DNA of 64,000 bases from Fructobacillus durionis (GTDB taxonomy: Bacteria > Bacillota > Bacilli > Lactobacillales > Lactobacillaceae): the NCBI RefSeq assembly GCF_900112405.1, contig NZ_FOLI01000004.1, positions 44,494 to 108,493 of the forward strand, written 5' to 3'. Numbering within the stretch: position 1 is the stretch's first letter; every line of letters begins with the position of its first letter. This document shows, piece by piece, positions 15,475 to 25,523 of this stretch. The notes under the pieces are model-generated. The model was not told the DNA's origin. It ran no database searches and was given only the letters and a program-made list of their open reading frames with translations. The translations under genes and the position numbers were made by a program.

Positions 15475-17439
15475 ATGACTGAAAATATAGTTGATGTAGA
15501 TTATCATGCTACTGGTAAAAGTACAAATACAAATAAACTTGGAATGCGTGAAATGCAGGCTAAGGTATATGAAAAACGAAATAGTAAATATTTGCTAGTA
15601 AAGGCTCCTCCTGCTTCCGGAAAATCACGTGCATTGATGTTTGTGGCAATTGATAAGTTAAAAAATCAGGGAATAAAAAAGGTTATCGTTGCTGTTCCTG
15701 AAAAGTCTATTGGTTCTAGTTTTAAGACAACCAATTTAAAAAAATATGGATTTTATGAGGATTGGGAGATAAAACCACAAAATAATTTAACCGCTCCCGG
15801 TAGCGATAAGGGGAAGGTGAAATCTGTTATTCGTTTTATGGAATCAGATGATCAAGTACTCGTATTGACACATGCAACATTGCGATTTGCGTATCAGGAG
15901 ATACTAAATGACTCTGTATTTGATGATTGTTTAATTGCGATTGACGAGTTTCATCATGTTTCAGCTGCAGAGAATTCCGTTTTAGGTGAAGCTCTTAGAA
16001 ATATCATGAAGAATTCTTCGGCTCATATTTTAGCGATGACTGGTTCTTATTTTAGAGGAGATGATACTCCTATCCTATCACCTGAGGATGAAGATAAATT
16101 TGATAAAGTAACGTATTCGTATTATGAACAATTAGATGGGTATCAGTATTTGAAATCTTTTGGTATTGGTTATAATTTTTATCAAGGAAAATATACGGAC
16201 TCTATTGCTGATGTAATTGATGTGAATAAAAAAATGATTATCCATATTCCTAATGTTAATTCTTCAGAATCTTCGAAGGATAAATTGAATGAGGTAGACT
16301 CAATTATTGACACTATTGGTGACGTTGAGAGTGTTGATGATGAAACTGGAATAATATTTGTTCGAAGTAAAACAAATGGGAAACTTCTTAAAATTGCTGA
16401 TTTAGTTACTGTTGAAGGCCGAGACAGGGTAGCAGAATATCTAAGGACAAAAGTAAATTCTGTAGATGATTTAGATATATTAATTGCACTTGGAATGGCT
16501 AAGGAAGGGTTTGATTGGCCATGGGCTGAATATGCATTAACAATTGGGTATCGAGGCTCTCTGACTGAAATAGTACAAATTATCGGAAGAGTTACGAGAG
16601 ATAGTCCAAATAAAACGCATGCACAGTTTACTAATTTGATTGCTCAACCTGATGCGAAAGATGATGAAGTGAATTATACGGTTAACACTATGTTGAAGGC
16701 TATCACGGCATCCTTACTTATGGAACAGGTTTTGGCTCCGGACTTTAAATTTAAACCTAGGAGAAACAAAACACAAAAGTCAGATTTGACAGGCGAGCTG
16801 TTTGTTAAAGGAATTAAAGAGCCAACAACTACTGCAGTAAAAAATATTTTGAGTTCAGATTTAGTTGAGTTAAAAGAAAAAATACTATCAGATAAGAGTG
16901 TGCAGCAGTCGATGAAACTAAATATTCCGAATAGTGCTCAAATAATGAATCAAGTTCTTGTGCCAAAAGTGATTCAGGCACAATATCCTAATTTATCATC
17001 TGATGAAGTCGAGACAGTGCGTCAGCATGTTGTTGCGGATATGGTGATGCGCAATGCTAAATTTGAAACAAATAGCAACCCAGATAGTTCGGAAAGTGAT
17101 GAACAAAAGTTCATTAAAATGGGGAAGAAGTTTATTAAGGTGGATGAACTTGATATAAATCTTATTGACCAAATAAATCCACTTGATAAAGCATACGAAG
17201 TGTTGTCGAGAGCAATTGATGTGCCAACTTTAAAGATTATTCAAAATGCTATTGATGCAGATAAGTATCATTTTGATAATGATGAATTAGTATATTTGGC
17301 CCCAAAAATTTTACAATTTAAGCAGGAAAACGGGTACTTGCCCCGTAAAAATAGTTCTGATGAAATGGAAGTCCGTTATGCGTATGCGTTGGCAAAATTG
17401 CAAGAGATAAAAGCTAAACGAGGCGTTAATAATGAATAA
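15475..17439 (+). CDS. DExH-box superfamily 2 helicase of the methylase cassette
   Basis: ATP-driven DNA helicase or translocase. The 654-residue product has a Q-motif-like region near residue 27, Walker A APPASGKS at 44-51, a DEFH Walker B at 157-160, a TGSYF motif III equivalent near 194, and motif VI QIIGRVTR at 368-375. A C-terminal part of about 240 residues without recognised motifs may contact its partners. It lies 51 bases after the methylase gene, and its last codons overlap the nuclease gene by 8 bases, so the three are one operon. It probably couples site recognition to movement along DNA, as in other restriction-like systems; this is inference. Confidence 0.85.
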   Translation: MTENIVDVDYHATGKSTNTNKLGMREMQAKVYEKRNSKYLLVKAPPASGKSRALMFVAIDKLKNQGIKKVIVAVPEKSIGSSFKTTNLKKYGFYEDWEIKPQNNLTAPGSDKGKVKSVIRFMESDDQVLVLTHATLRFAYQEILNDSVFDDCLIAIDEFHHVSAAENSVLGEALRNIMKNSSAHILAMTGSYFRGDDTPILSPEDEDKFDKVTYSYYEQLDGYQYLKSFGIGYNFYQGKYTDSIADVIDVNKKMIIHIPNVNSSESSKDKLNEVDSIIDTIGDVESVDDETGIIFVRSKTNGKLLKIADLVTVEGRDRVAEYLRTKVNSVDDLDILIALGMAKEGFDWPWAEYALTIGYRGSLTEIVQIIGRVTRDSPNKTHAQFTNLIAQPDAKDDEVNYTVNTMLKAITASLLMEQVLAPDFKFKPRRNKTQKSDLTGELFVKGIKEPTTTAVKNILSSDLVELKEKILSDKSVQQSMKLNIPNSAQIMNQVLVPKVIQAQYPNLSSDEVETVRQHVVADMVMRNAKFETNSNPDSSESDEQKFIKMGKKFIKVDELDINLIDQINPLDKAYEVLSRAIDVPTLKIIQNAIDADKYHFDNDELVYLAPKILQFKQENGYLPRKNSSDEMEVRYAYALAKLQEIKAKRGVNNE

Positions 17440-18610
17440 GATGTTTCATAGCTTAGATGACATTTTTTTAGATAAAGATTTTCAAAATATTTTAGATGAA
17501 CAAGGGGAAAAAAACAATTCATCGAAAAAACATCCTGAAAACCCAGATATTGATAAGATAATTTCTTTGAATGCATGGTTTGAGAAAAATGGGAAAGAAC
17601 CAACTAAGGCTGAAGTTGGATCTGAAGAGAGAAAACTTTATAACCAATTGGCTGGTATTCGAAACGATAAAGGTGGAAATAGAAAATCGGCACTTGCTAA
17701 ATATGATCTTTATAACTTGCTGAATACAGAGAATTTTAACAACGGCGGTATTGAACAAGATACTGTTATTCCTGATCATTTTGATAGCCTTGATGATGCA
17801 CTTAAAGGAGTATCTTCCCTCTTCCAAGAAGATGATGATATTAATGAAATATCTAAAAAAATTTTTGATATAAGTCAGGTAAAAAAACCGATTAAATCTC
17901 CTAAGCACGTGGGAACACGGATTGCTTCAAAAGAATTTGCTAAATATGAATCAATGTTTGAAAAGGTTCAGAAGGAAATCGCTAGTGGACAAAGAAAAAT
18001 TATAAAATTTAAGAATTATGATATTCATGCTGGAAGATTTTATATTCTAAAAGGTTTAATCTGTTATATCGAGGTAATTGGTGAAGAATTTCAAGGAAGT
18101 GATAATCAACCTAATGCACGAATGAGAGTTATCTTTGAAAACGGTACGGAAAGCCAAATGTTGAGAAGAGCCTTTGGAGCCTCTATGTACTCTCGTGGTG
18201 GAAAAATTATTACTGACATTGAATCAGGAACCGTTGAGTTAAAAAATGATATTTGTTCAGGATCAATATATGTAGTGAAGAGTCTGTCCAGTAACCCTGA
18301 GATTTCTAAAATCGATAATCTATATAAAGTCGGGTATACTAGTGAATCGGTTCGACATCGAGTTGCTAATGCAGAGAACGAAGATACATATTTATATGCA
18401 CCAGTGAAAATTGTTAGAGATTATCAAGTGATGAACGTTGATGCGCATAAATTTGAAACAGTATTACACCATGTTTTAGCACCAGCACAATTACAGGTTG
18501 AAATATTAGCGCCAAATGGAACTCTAATCAAACCGAGAGAGTGGTTTGTACTTTCCCTAAAAGAGATTGATGATGCCATAAATAAAATTATAGTAGAAAT
18601 GCAAAAATAG
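17432..18610 (+). CDS. GIY-YIG (T5orf172-type) nuclease of the methylase cassette
   Basis: Probable DNA endonuclease. The C-terminal 115 residues of this 392-residue protein carry the GIY-YIG pattern: SIYVV near 278-282, YKVGYT at 298-303, an Arg at 308, catalytic Glu at 342 and a REWF segment near the end. The N-terminal part has an acidic helical region and a short domain with WFEKNGKEP. The start overlaps the helicase gene by 8 bases, giving translational coupling. As the methylase lacks a nuclease domain, this protein is the likely cutter. The methylase-helicase-GIY-YIG order matches, from memory, yeeA-yeeB-yeeC of Bacillus subtilis. Confidence 0.85.
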   Translation: MNKMFHSLDDIFLDKDFQNILDEQGEKNNSSKKHPENPDIDKIISLNAWFEKNGKEPTKAEVGSEERKLYNQLAGIRNDKGGNRKSALAKYDLYNLLNTENFNNGGIEQDTVIPDHFDSLDDALKGVSSLFQEDDDINEISKKIFDISQVKKPIKSPKHVGTRIASKEFAKYESMFEKVQKEIASGQRKIIKFKNYDIHAGRFYILKGLICYIEVIGEEFQGSDNQPNARMRVIFENGTESQMLRRAFGASMYSRGGKIITDIESGTVELKNDICSGSIYVVKSLSSNPEISKIDNLYKVGYTSESVRHRVANAENEDTYLYAPVKIVRDYQVMNVDAHKFETVLHHVLAPAQLQVEILAPNGTLIKPREWFVLSLKEIDDAINKIIVEMQK

Positions 18611-18692
18611 TATACGCAATTGAATTGGACACTTATTTTAAAGTTTTATCACCTATAATTTAATATTCTGCGTATGATTTATACGTAATTTA

Positions 18693-18720
18693 AAAAGGCA
18701 CCCGTAAAGGTGCCTTTTCT
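18693..18720. terminator. bidirectional terminator at the right end of the islet
   Basis: AAAAAGGCACC / GGTGCCTTTT with A and T runs on both sides. It ends the nuclease gene on + and the membrane protein gene on -. Confidence 0.88.
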
Positions 18721-18722
18721 CA

Positions 18723-19286
18723 TCAATCCTGATGATGCTTTGAATCAATCTTATGTACTGCTTTTTTGACGTCGGTTTCGACTTTTTCGGCGGCAACTTC
18801 GACCTTTTTGATTTCGTCGGGCATGGCGAAGCGGTTGACGACCATGGCGAAGAGAACGCCGACGAAGACGTCGAGAACACGAAGGAAGACGTAGTCGATG
18901 GTGGCATCCATGGGGATGGTCAGGGCGATCATGAGGAAGGCTGCCATACCACCAACGATGCCGACGCTTTGGTCGAGCTTGTTGTGGATGATGATGCCGA
19001 GCATGATGAGCAGGGGAACCAAGATGATGGAAACCCAGTCGGCGTTATGTGTGTACTGCCGGATGAGGTAGTAGATGATGGCGAGTCCACCACCAACGAC
19101 GTTTGAGATGACACGGACTTTGGCAAAGGCCATGGTGTTGTCCCAGTTTTCGCGTAGGGCGAAGACGGCGGCAAGGGCCGGAACAAAGGCGGGTCGGTCG
19201 ATGAAATGGTAAACGAGCATGACGAGCATGACGGTTAGGCCAGTTTTAAAGGTTCGTAAACCAATGTGAACGTGGAAAAAATTCAT
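18723..19286 (-). CDS. FUSC / aromatic acid exporter family membrane protein
   Basis: The 187-residue product has about five to six spans and then an amphipathic, charged C-terminal helix with Lys/Glu/Val repeats. The start FFHVHIGLRTFKTGLT and the segment FALRENWDNT are typical of the DUF939/ArAE_1 group of small FUSC-family proteins. ATG at 19286 was chosen because AGGAGAGG lies just before it; the longer frame to 19358 has no site. It is transcribed away from the nitroreductase gene. Members are thought to export aromatic or organic acids; the substrate here is unknown. Confidence 0.75.
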   Translation of the reverse strand: MNFFHVHIGLRTFKTGLTVMLVMLVYHFIDRPAFVPALAAVFALRENWDNTMAFAKVRVISNVVGGGLAIIYYLIRQYTHNADWVSIILVPLLIMLGIIIHNKLDQSVGIVGGMAAFLMIALTIPMDATIDYVFLRVLDVFVGVLFAMVVNRFAMPDEIKKVEVAAEKVETDVKKAVHKIDSKHHQD

Positions 19287-19376
19287 TACCTCTCCTAGAT
19301 ATCTATTTTTTGAAAGCGTAAAATGGCTGTAGAGCCACCCAAATATATAAGTATACAACGAAAGCAGGAGGTTGTC

Positions 19377-20120
19377 ATGGTTGATAATGAAGTCTTAAAA
19401 CAATTGCGTGAACACGAGTCCATTCGTGCCTTTCAGGAGAAGGAGGTGTCCGATGAAACGATGGACACCATCTTCGAAGCGGCCTTTGCCGGACCAAACA
19501 TGCAAAACTACCAACCCGTTACCTTCATTGAAGTAACGGACCAGGCCTTGAAGCAGAAGATTACGGATACGGTCCACATGGGCTACATTGCATCAGCACC
19601 ACGCTTCTACGTTGTTTGCGTGGACTGGAACCGCGATTTGATTGGTCAGTCAGAAGAAGACAAGAAGGTCATTGAAGACCGCATTCAACACTACCAGTAC
19701 TTGGAAGGTGGTATTGTTTCGGCTTCCATTACCTTGGGACGTGCCCAAGTGGCTGCTGAATCACTCGGCTTGGGAACAGTGACCATGGCCGGTGTCATGG
19801 GCGCCTTTGAATTGTACGAACAGGAATTGGATTTGCCAAAGTACGTTAAGCCAATCATGGGCTTCTCCGTCGGCTACCCTGACCAGAACCCTGGCATTAA
19901 GCCAAAGCTGCCTTTGTCAGGATCAGTGATGGCAGGCAAGTATGATGAGGGTCAGGTCGAAGCGGCCGTTAAAGACTACGACAAGACCATGAAGGACTAC
20001 TACGCAGACCGTGGCCAAGACACCACTTGGACGCAGCACAACGCCAAGCTCTTTAACATGATTAAGCCTGACCCACGTTTGTCGAAGTACAAAATGGATA
20101 AGGGTTTGAACTTAAAGTAA
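19377..20120 (+). CDS. NAD(P)H-dependent nitroreductase (NfrA/NfsA-like)
   Basis: FMN-dependent oxidoreductase that reduces nitro compounds, quinones or flavins. The 247-residue product has the family start (LREHESIRAFQEKEVSDETM, residues 8-27), the FMN-binding GPNMQNYQP segment and the GLGTVTMAGVMG segment followed by the GFSVGYPDQ loop, at the length usual for the NfsA/NfrA group. ATG 19377 was chosen because AGGAGG at 19366-19371 lies five bases before it; an in-frame start at 19323 has none. Single-gene unit with its own terminator. Confidence 0.88.
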   Translation: MVDNEVLKQLREHESIRAFQEKEVSDETMDTIFEAAFAGPNMQNYQPVTFIEVTDQALKQKITDTVHMGYIASAPRFYVVCVDWNRDLIGQSEEDKKVIEDRIQHYQYLEGGIVSASITLGRAQVAAESLGLGTVTMAGVMGAFELYEQELDLPKYVKPIMGFSVGYPDQNPGIKPKLPLSGSVMAGKYDEGQVEAAVKDYDKTMKDYYADRGQDTTWTQHNAKLFNMIKPDPRLSKYKMDKGLNLK

Positions 20121-20133
20121 TTACTGATTTAGC

Positions 20134-20160
20134 AGACTGCCGAAAGGCGGTCTTTTTTAT
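20134..20160 (+). terminator. terminator after the nitroreductase gene
   Basis: AGACTGCC / GGCGGTCT around GAAA and a T run. Confidence 0.85.
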
Positions 20161-20188
20161 TGGCTTTGTAACAAGGATGGGTTATACT
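20160..20188 (+). promoter_or_regulatory. promoter of groES-groEL
   Basis: TTGGCT at 20160-20165, a 17-base spacer and TATACT at 20183-20188. The -35 overlaps the previous terminator tail. The CIRCE operator starts 11 bases after the -10. Confidence 0.75.
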
Positions 20189-20198
20189 AGATATGAAA

Positions 20199-20225
20199 TT
20201 AGCAGTCCTTATAAACGAGTGCTAA
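20199..20225 (+). promoter_or_regulatory. CIRCE operator (HrcA site)
   Basis: TTAGCAGTC, nine bases, then GAGTGCTAA. It matches the CIRCE consensus (TTAGCACTC-N9-GAGTGCTAA) with one mismatch in the left arm. The place just downstream of the promoter fits repression by HrcA, released on heat shock. The hrcA gene is not in this window. Confidence 0.92.
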
Positions 20226-20249
20226 AAAGAATTCATGGAGGTCATTGTG

Positions 20250-20534
20250 ATGTTGAAACCATTAGCAGACCGGATTATTGTCCAGGTTGAAGAAACAGGT
20301 GAACAGCAGGTTGGTGGCATCGTCATTGCCCAGGCGTCGGAGCAAAAGCCGGTGACGGGTAAGGTCGTTGCAGCCGGACCTGGTCGGGTAACCGACGCGG
20401 GACAAACCCTGGCGATGACGGTTAAGGCGGGGGACACGGTCCTCTTCGACAAGTTCGCCGGTCAGGCGATCGAAGTCGATGGGCAGGACTACCTGGCCTT
20501 GCACGAAAAAGATGTCATCGGCATCTTGGATTAA
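20250..20534 (+). CDS. groES: co-chaperonin GroES
   Basis: The 94-residue lid of the GroEL folding chamber. It has the conserved start [11 protein letters not shown], the mobile-loop segment near [12 protein letters not shown] (residues 19-30) and the C-terminal [16 protein letters not shown] 20250 was chosen because GGAGG at 20237-20241 lies eight bases before it and it gives the usual GroES length; an in-frame ATG at 20235 runs through that site. It is the first gene of the CIRCE-controlled operon, and groEL follows after 75 bases. Confidence 0.97.
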   Translation: MLKPLADRIIVQVEETGEQQVGGIVIAQASEQKPVTGKVVAAGPGRVTDAGQTLAMTVKAGDTVLFDKFAGQAIEVDGQDYLALHEKDVIGILD

Positions 20535-20544
20535 GATTTGATGG

Positions 20545-20577
20545 GACCAGTCGGCGGGATGGCCGGACGGTCTTTTC
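20545..20577 (+). other. hairpin between groES and groEL
   Basis: GACC..TCGGC and GGCCGG..GGTC can form an imperfect stem followed by TTTT. It may be an RNA-processing site or a weak attenuator that sets the GroES to GroEL ratio. The stem has internal mismatches, so a terminator role is uncertain. Confidence 0.35.
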
Positions 20578-20582
20578 CATAA

Positions 20583-22238
<1,656 letters not shown>

Positions 22239-22273
22239 AAATGAAGAGGCCGTTTCTCTCATAAACGGCGGTG

Positions 22274-22302
22274 GAAGCGCACTGCGGTGCGCTTCTTTTT
22301 TT
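22274..22302 (+). terminator. terminator after groEL
   Basis: GAAGCGCAC / GTGCGCTTC around TGCG, then seven T. Confidence 0.92.
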
Positions 22303-22359
22303 AGAAAAACTGTCGAAAAAAAGGCCCATTGTGCTAAAATAACAAACGTGGAGGGGCTT

Positions 22360-22803
22360 ATGACATTTTATTCCCTAGATTATTTAGTTCATCAAAACAA
22401 CATCACCAACAAGGTCTACCTGACCCTGTTGATTGTCACTTTTATCGCTGTTGGTATCGGGCTGATTGCCTCATTCCGGCATCGTTTCAACATGCGTTAC
22501 CGTGACCTAACCATCATCGCCTTTCTGGCCTTCCTCTTTTTTGCCGGTTTGACTTATAACAACCTGCAAAACACGCAGACGCAGAACTCGCAGCAAAACG
22601 AGATGGCGGCCTTTGCCAAGGGCTACGCCAAGGACCAGAAGGCGAAGAAGTCCGAACTGTCCTTTAACTCGACGACCCTGCAAGACGGCATGATTGCCAA
22701 GGAGGGGAACAAGTTCTACCAGATTACCCTGTCCAAGGACCAGAAATCATACAGTCGGACCCAGGTTTATCTCATTAATGCAAAGGCGGAGGTGGCAAAG
22801 TAA
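22360..22803 (+). CDS. DUF3290 family membrane protein
   Basis: The 147-residue product with two spans (about 17-40 and 50-68) and a Gln/Asn- and Lys-rich soluble tail. Sequence and context match the DUF3290 family, which in lactic acid bacteria is regularly paired with a DUF421 protein, as here. ATG 22360 was chosen because GGAGGGG at 22350-22356 lies just before it. The stop codon overlaps the start of the next gene, so the two are coupled. An extended -10 (TGCTAAAAT, 22332-22340) probably drives the pair. Role unknown. Confidence 0.82.
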   Translation: MTFYSLDYLVHQNNITNKVYLTLLIVTFIAVGIGLIASFRHRFNMRYRDLTIIAFLAFLFFAGLTYNNLQNTQTQNSQQNEMAAFAKGYAKDQKAKKSELSFNSTTLQDGMIAKEGNKFYQITLSKDQKSYSRTQVYLINAKAEVAK

Positions 22804-23447
22804 TGGCTGTTTATTTACCAATATTCTTAAAGCTGGGGATTGGCCTGGTAGTCATCATCTTCCAGATTAACATCTTTGGTAAGGGAAACCTGGCGCCAAC
22901 CAACGCCCTGGATCAGGTTCAGAACTACGTGCTTGGTGGTATTATCGGTGGAACGATTTACTCCGATGCCATTACGGTTTTCCAGTTCATGATGGTTATG
23001 ATTATCTGGACGCTGCTGGTGCTGGTGCTGAAGTTTGCCAAGGAGCACAACCGTTATGCCAAGGCCCTGCTTGATGGAAACCCTAAGATTTTGATTAACC
23101 GTGGAAAGGTTGACGTTCACGCGGTCATTGCTGCGGGACAGTCGGCTTCGAGCTTGATGTTCAAGTTGCGTGAACAGGAAGTTTACGACATTTCCAAGGT
23201 TAAGCGTGCCGTGCTAGAACAAAACGGTCAGTTGACGGTGATCGAGTACGGGGATGAATCACCTAAGTACCCAATCATCTACGATGGTCAAGCCAACGAA
23301 GATGTGTTGGTTGCTATTGAAAAGGATGAGGACTGGTTGACCCAACAGGTGGTTGAACAGGGCTACAAGGGTATTTCGGATATCTTTATTGGCGAGTACC
23401 TGTCAGGTAAGATTCGTTTGACGCCATACGATGGGGTTCGCAAGTAA
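22803..23447 (+). CDS. DUF421 family membrane protein (YetF-like)
   Basis: The 214-residue product with three N-terminal spans and a soluble domain containing the family pattern PKILINRGKVD (about residues 89-99), then a region that selects a REQEVYDISKVKRAVLEQNG helix-strand. This fits the DUF421/YetF family. The start ATG shares one base with the stop of the DUF3290 gene. A terminator follows. Biological role unknown; the paired arrangement suggests a two-subunit membrane complex. Confidence 0.85.
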   Translation: MAVYLPIFLKLGIGLVVIIFQINIFGKGNLAPTNALDQVQNYVLGGIIGGTIYSDAITVFQFMMVMIIWTLLVLVLKFAKEHNRYAKALLDGNPKILINRGKVDVHAVIAAGQSASSLMFKLREQEVYDISKVKRAVLEQNGQLTVIEYGDESPKYPIIYDGQANEDVLVAIEKDEDWLTQQVVEQGYKGISDIFIGEYLSGKIRLTPYDGVRK

Positions 23448-23476
23448 GATTTGAGTTTTAATTCATTTGTAATAGG

Positions 23477-23516
23477 AAAAAGCCTTCTCACAGGTTTCTG
23501 TGAGAGGGCTTTTTGT
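23477..23516 (+). terminator. terminator after the DUF421 gene
   Basis: AAAAGCCTTCTCACAG / CTGTGAGAGGGCTTTT, a long stem with GTTT loop and T run. Confidence 0.92.
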
Positions 23517-23529
23517 GTGGGATGAGCGC

Positions 23530-23610
23530 GGGGGCCAGGATATGTTAGTAGGGCGAAGGAAGGGTTGAGTGGTCGGTATTCGCCCTGGGAAGGGTAGTGG
23601 GCTGGCCCCC
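23530..23610. repeat. nested inverted-repeat element
   Basis: The outer arms GGGGGCCAG (23530-23538) and CTGGCCCCC (23602-23610) are perfect complements. Inside them AGGGCGAA (23550-23557) and TTCGCCCT (23579-23586) are also perfect. The spacer is far more G-rich than its surroundings and lies between convergent genes. It could be a small structured RNA or a dispersed repeat; no gene is seen. Confidence 0.65.
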
Positions 23611-23685
23611 ACGGGGAGATTTTAGAGGGTTGAAGGGTGTGAATCCCTTGAGTGGCGTTGAGCCTTTGAACGACGCTTAGCCTTG

Positions 23686-24366
23686 CTAGTTCTTGGACAG
23701 GACCTGAACAGGGGTGGTTCCAATGATGACCTTATCGCAGATGCCGATAAAGAGGCCGTGTTCGACAACACCGGTAATGGACTTCAGTTGATCGGCCAAA
23801 GTTGTTAAATCGGTTATATGAGAGATATCAACATCGATAATGTTGTGGCCGGAGTCGGTGAGGAGGTGCTCTCGCTCGTTCTTCATCCGGAAGCGGGGAT
23901 GCAGGTTCATGTGCTGGAGTGTGAGGGCGACCTGCTGGGCACCGAACTCAATTACTTCAACTGGTAGGGGGAAGGAGCCCAGTCGGTTGGACTGCTTGGA
24001 TTCGTCGACAATCCAGATGTTCTTCTTGGAGCGGAGTGCGACGACCTTTTCGTATAGGAGTGCTGCACCACCGCCCTTGATGCCGTTTAGGTAGCTGTCA
24101 AATTCATCGGCGCCGTCCACGGTGACGTCGATGGCGTTGACCTCGTCGATGTCTTTGACGACCATGCCGAGCGTTCGGGCTAGTTCGGCGGACCGTTTGG
24201 AAGTGGCAACACCGGTGATTTGCCAACCGTTGGCATGGGCTTTTTCGATTAGGGCGCGGATGAAGAATGCGGCGGTTGATCCGGTTCCGAGGCCGACGAC
24301 CATCCCGTCTTGGATTTCGTTCACGGCTGCAAGGGCAGCCCGTTGCTTTTGCTCTGTTGCGTTCAT
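23686..24366 (-). CDS. rpiA: ribose-5-phosphate isomerase A
   Basis: Interconverts ribose 5-phosphate and ribulose 5-phosphate. The 226-residue product has the family motifs VGLGTGSTAAFFI (residues 24-36), the DVTVDGADE active-site segment (about 85-93) and KGGGAALLYEK (about 99-109). It lies 9 bases downstream of rbsK, so the two form an operon that turns free ribose into pentose-phosphate intermediates. In a phosphoketolase organism this feeds the main catabolic route. Confidence 0.96.
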   Translation of the reverse strand: MNATEQKQRAALAAVNEIQDGMVVGLGTGSTAAFFIRALIEKAHANGWQITGVATSKRSAELARTLGMVVKDIDEVNAIDVTVDGADEFDSYLNGIKGGGAALLYEKVVALRSKKNIWIVDESKQSNRLGSFPLPVEVIEFGAQQVALTLQHMNLHPRFRMKNEREHLLTDSGHNIIDVDISHITDLTTLADQLKSITGVVEHGLFIGICDKVIIGTTPVQVLSKN

Positions 24367-24375
24367 TGTTACCTC

Positions 24376-25311
24376 CTATGACATGGCCATTGGAGCGAGT
24401 TTGCGGGCGATTTCTTCCGAGCTCGGAATGGAAGGAATGGCGCCTGGACGCGAAACGGCAATGGCCGAAGCGGCAGAGGCGCGTTGGAGGGTTCGCTCAA
24501 TGTTGCTGAGGTCTGGCTCAATTGTGGTGGCGATGGTACCGATGAAGGTGTCACCGGCAGCGGTTGTGTCTTGAACGTCGACCTTGAAGTTCTTGACGGG
24601 GCCGATTTGCTTGTCGATGGCAAAGAAGGCGCCGTCTTCCCCTAAGGTAATGATTAAGTTATGGATACCTAGTTGCTCCCGGTAGAGGGGGAGGCGGTCC
24701 TTGAGCGTCTTATAGTCCGTGCTAGCTGGTAGGTTGAGCAGGGCGGCCGCTTCCGTCTCGTTTGGGACCAGGAGATCGGTGTGTTCGAGAATGGCCGATT
24801 CAATGCGCTGGGTAACTGGAGCTGGATTCAGAATGGTCATGGCACCAGCCTCTTTCGCTAGTTCGAAGCCCCGTTGGATAACGGGGCGGGGTACTTCGAG
24901 TTGGGCGACCACCACGTCGGCCATGGTAATCACGTCCTTGGCCTTCTCGACGTCTTCGATTGTGAGTTCAGCGTTGGCACCGCCGTGAACTAGGATGGTG
25001 TTGTGACCGTCCTTTTCGAGCATGATGTAGGCCGTTCCAGTTGGTCCCTTTTTACTTTGGATAAAGCGGGTGTTGATGCCCTCTTGTTCTAATAGTTGAA
25101 GAAAAGTCTGCCCTTCGGCATCCGATCCGACCGCTCCGATGAAGGAAACGATGGCCCCCTGTCTGGCTGCCGCCACGGCTTGGTTTGCGCCTTTGCCGCC
25201 AAAGTTGCTGGATTTGTTTTCGATGCTTAAAGTCTCGCCCTGCTGAGGGAGACGTTCAATCTTCTGCAAGACGTCGACGTTCAAACTACCAATCACTACA
25301 ATGCTCTTCAT
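24376..25311 (-). CDS. rbsK: ribokinase
   Basis: Phosphorylates D-ribose to ribose 5-phosphate with ATP. The 311-residue PfkB-family product has the substrate motif GGKGANQA (residues 38-45), a TGTAYIML lid region and the catalytic AAGD motif at 251-254 with Asp254 as base. It is the first gene of the rbsK-rpiA operon and is divergent from the nucleoside transporter at 25524. No ribose transporter is adjacent, so the ribose may come from nucleosides. Confidence 0.95.
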   Translation of the reverse strand: MKSIVVIGSLNVDVLQKIERLPQQGETLSIENKSSNFGGKGANQAVAAARQGAIVSFIGAVGSDAEGQTFLQLLEQEGINTRFIQSKKGPTGTAYIMLEKDGHNTILVHGGANAELTIEDVEKAKDVITMADVVVAQLEVPRPVIQRGFELAKEAGAMTILNPAPVTQRIESAILEHTDLLVPNETEAAALLNLPASTDYKTLKDRLPLYREQLGIHNLIITLGEDGAFFAIDKQIGPVKNFKVDVQDTTAAGDTFIGTIATTIEPDLSNIERTLQRASAASAIAVSRPGAIPSIPSSEEIARKLAPMAMS

Positions 25312-25523
25312 GATGAAATCCTCCGGGTGTTTTCTTTAATTTTATGGGAGGGTTACGCGCGTGCGTAAGGCTGGTGGCAAAAGAGGGTAGTAATTTAGCT
25401 TAAATAACAAATGTTTGCGACTTTACTAGCCGGATTGATTTTTATCTGATTGACTAACAGTAGAAAAGCCCGCTGGGCTAGTAGTGAAAGACCGTATTAG
25501 AAGAGAGAAAAGGATGGTCGATT

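Noticed and set aside
17560..17620. WFEKNGKEP in the GIY-YIG protein as a copy of the NGR-P tag
   Set aside because: Spacing differs (Trp and Phe adjacent) and the segment after it does not match; similarity is probably chance or a helicase-associated type of motif.
24122..24574. Plus-strand frames across rpiA and rbsK
   Set aside because: Shadows of the two minus-strand genes; composition is not protein-like.
25440..25523. Hairpin before nupC as a riboswitch
   Set aside because: Only a short GC stem with no conserved aptamer sequence recognised.
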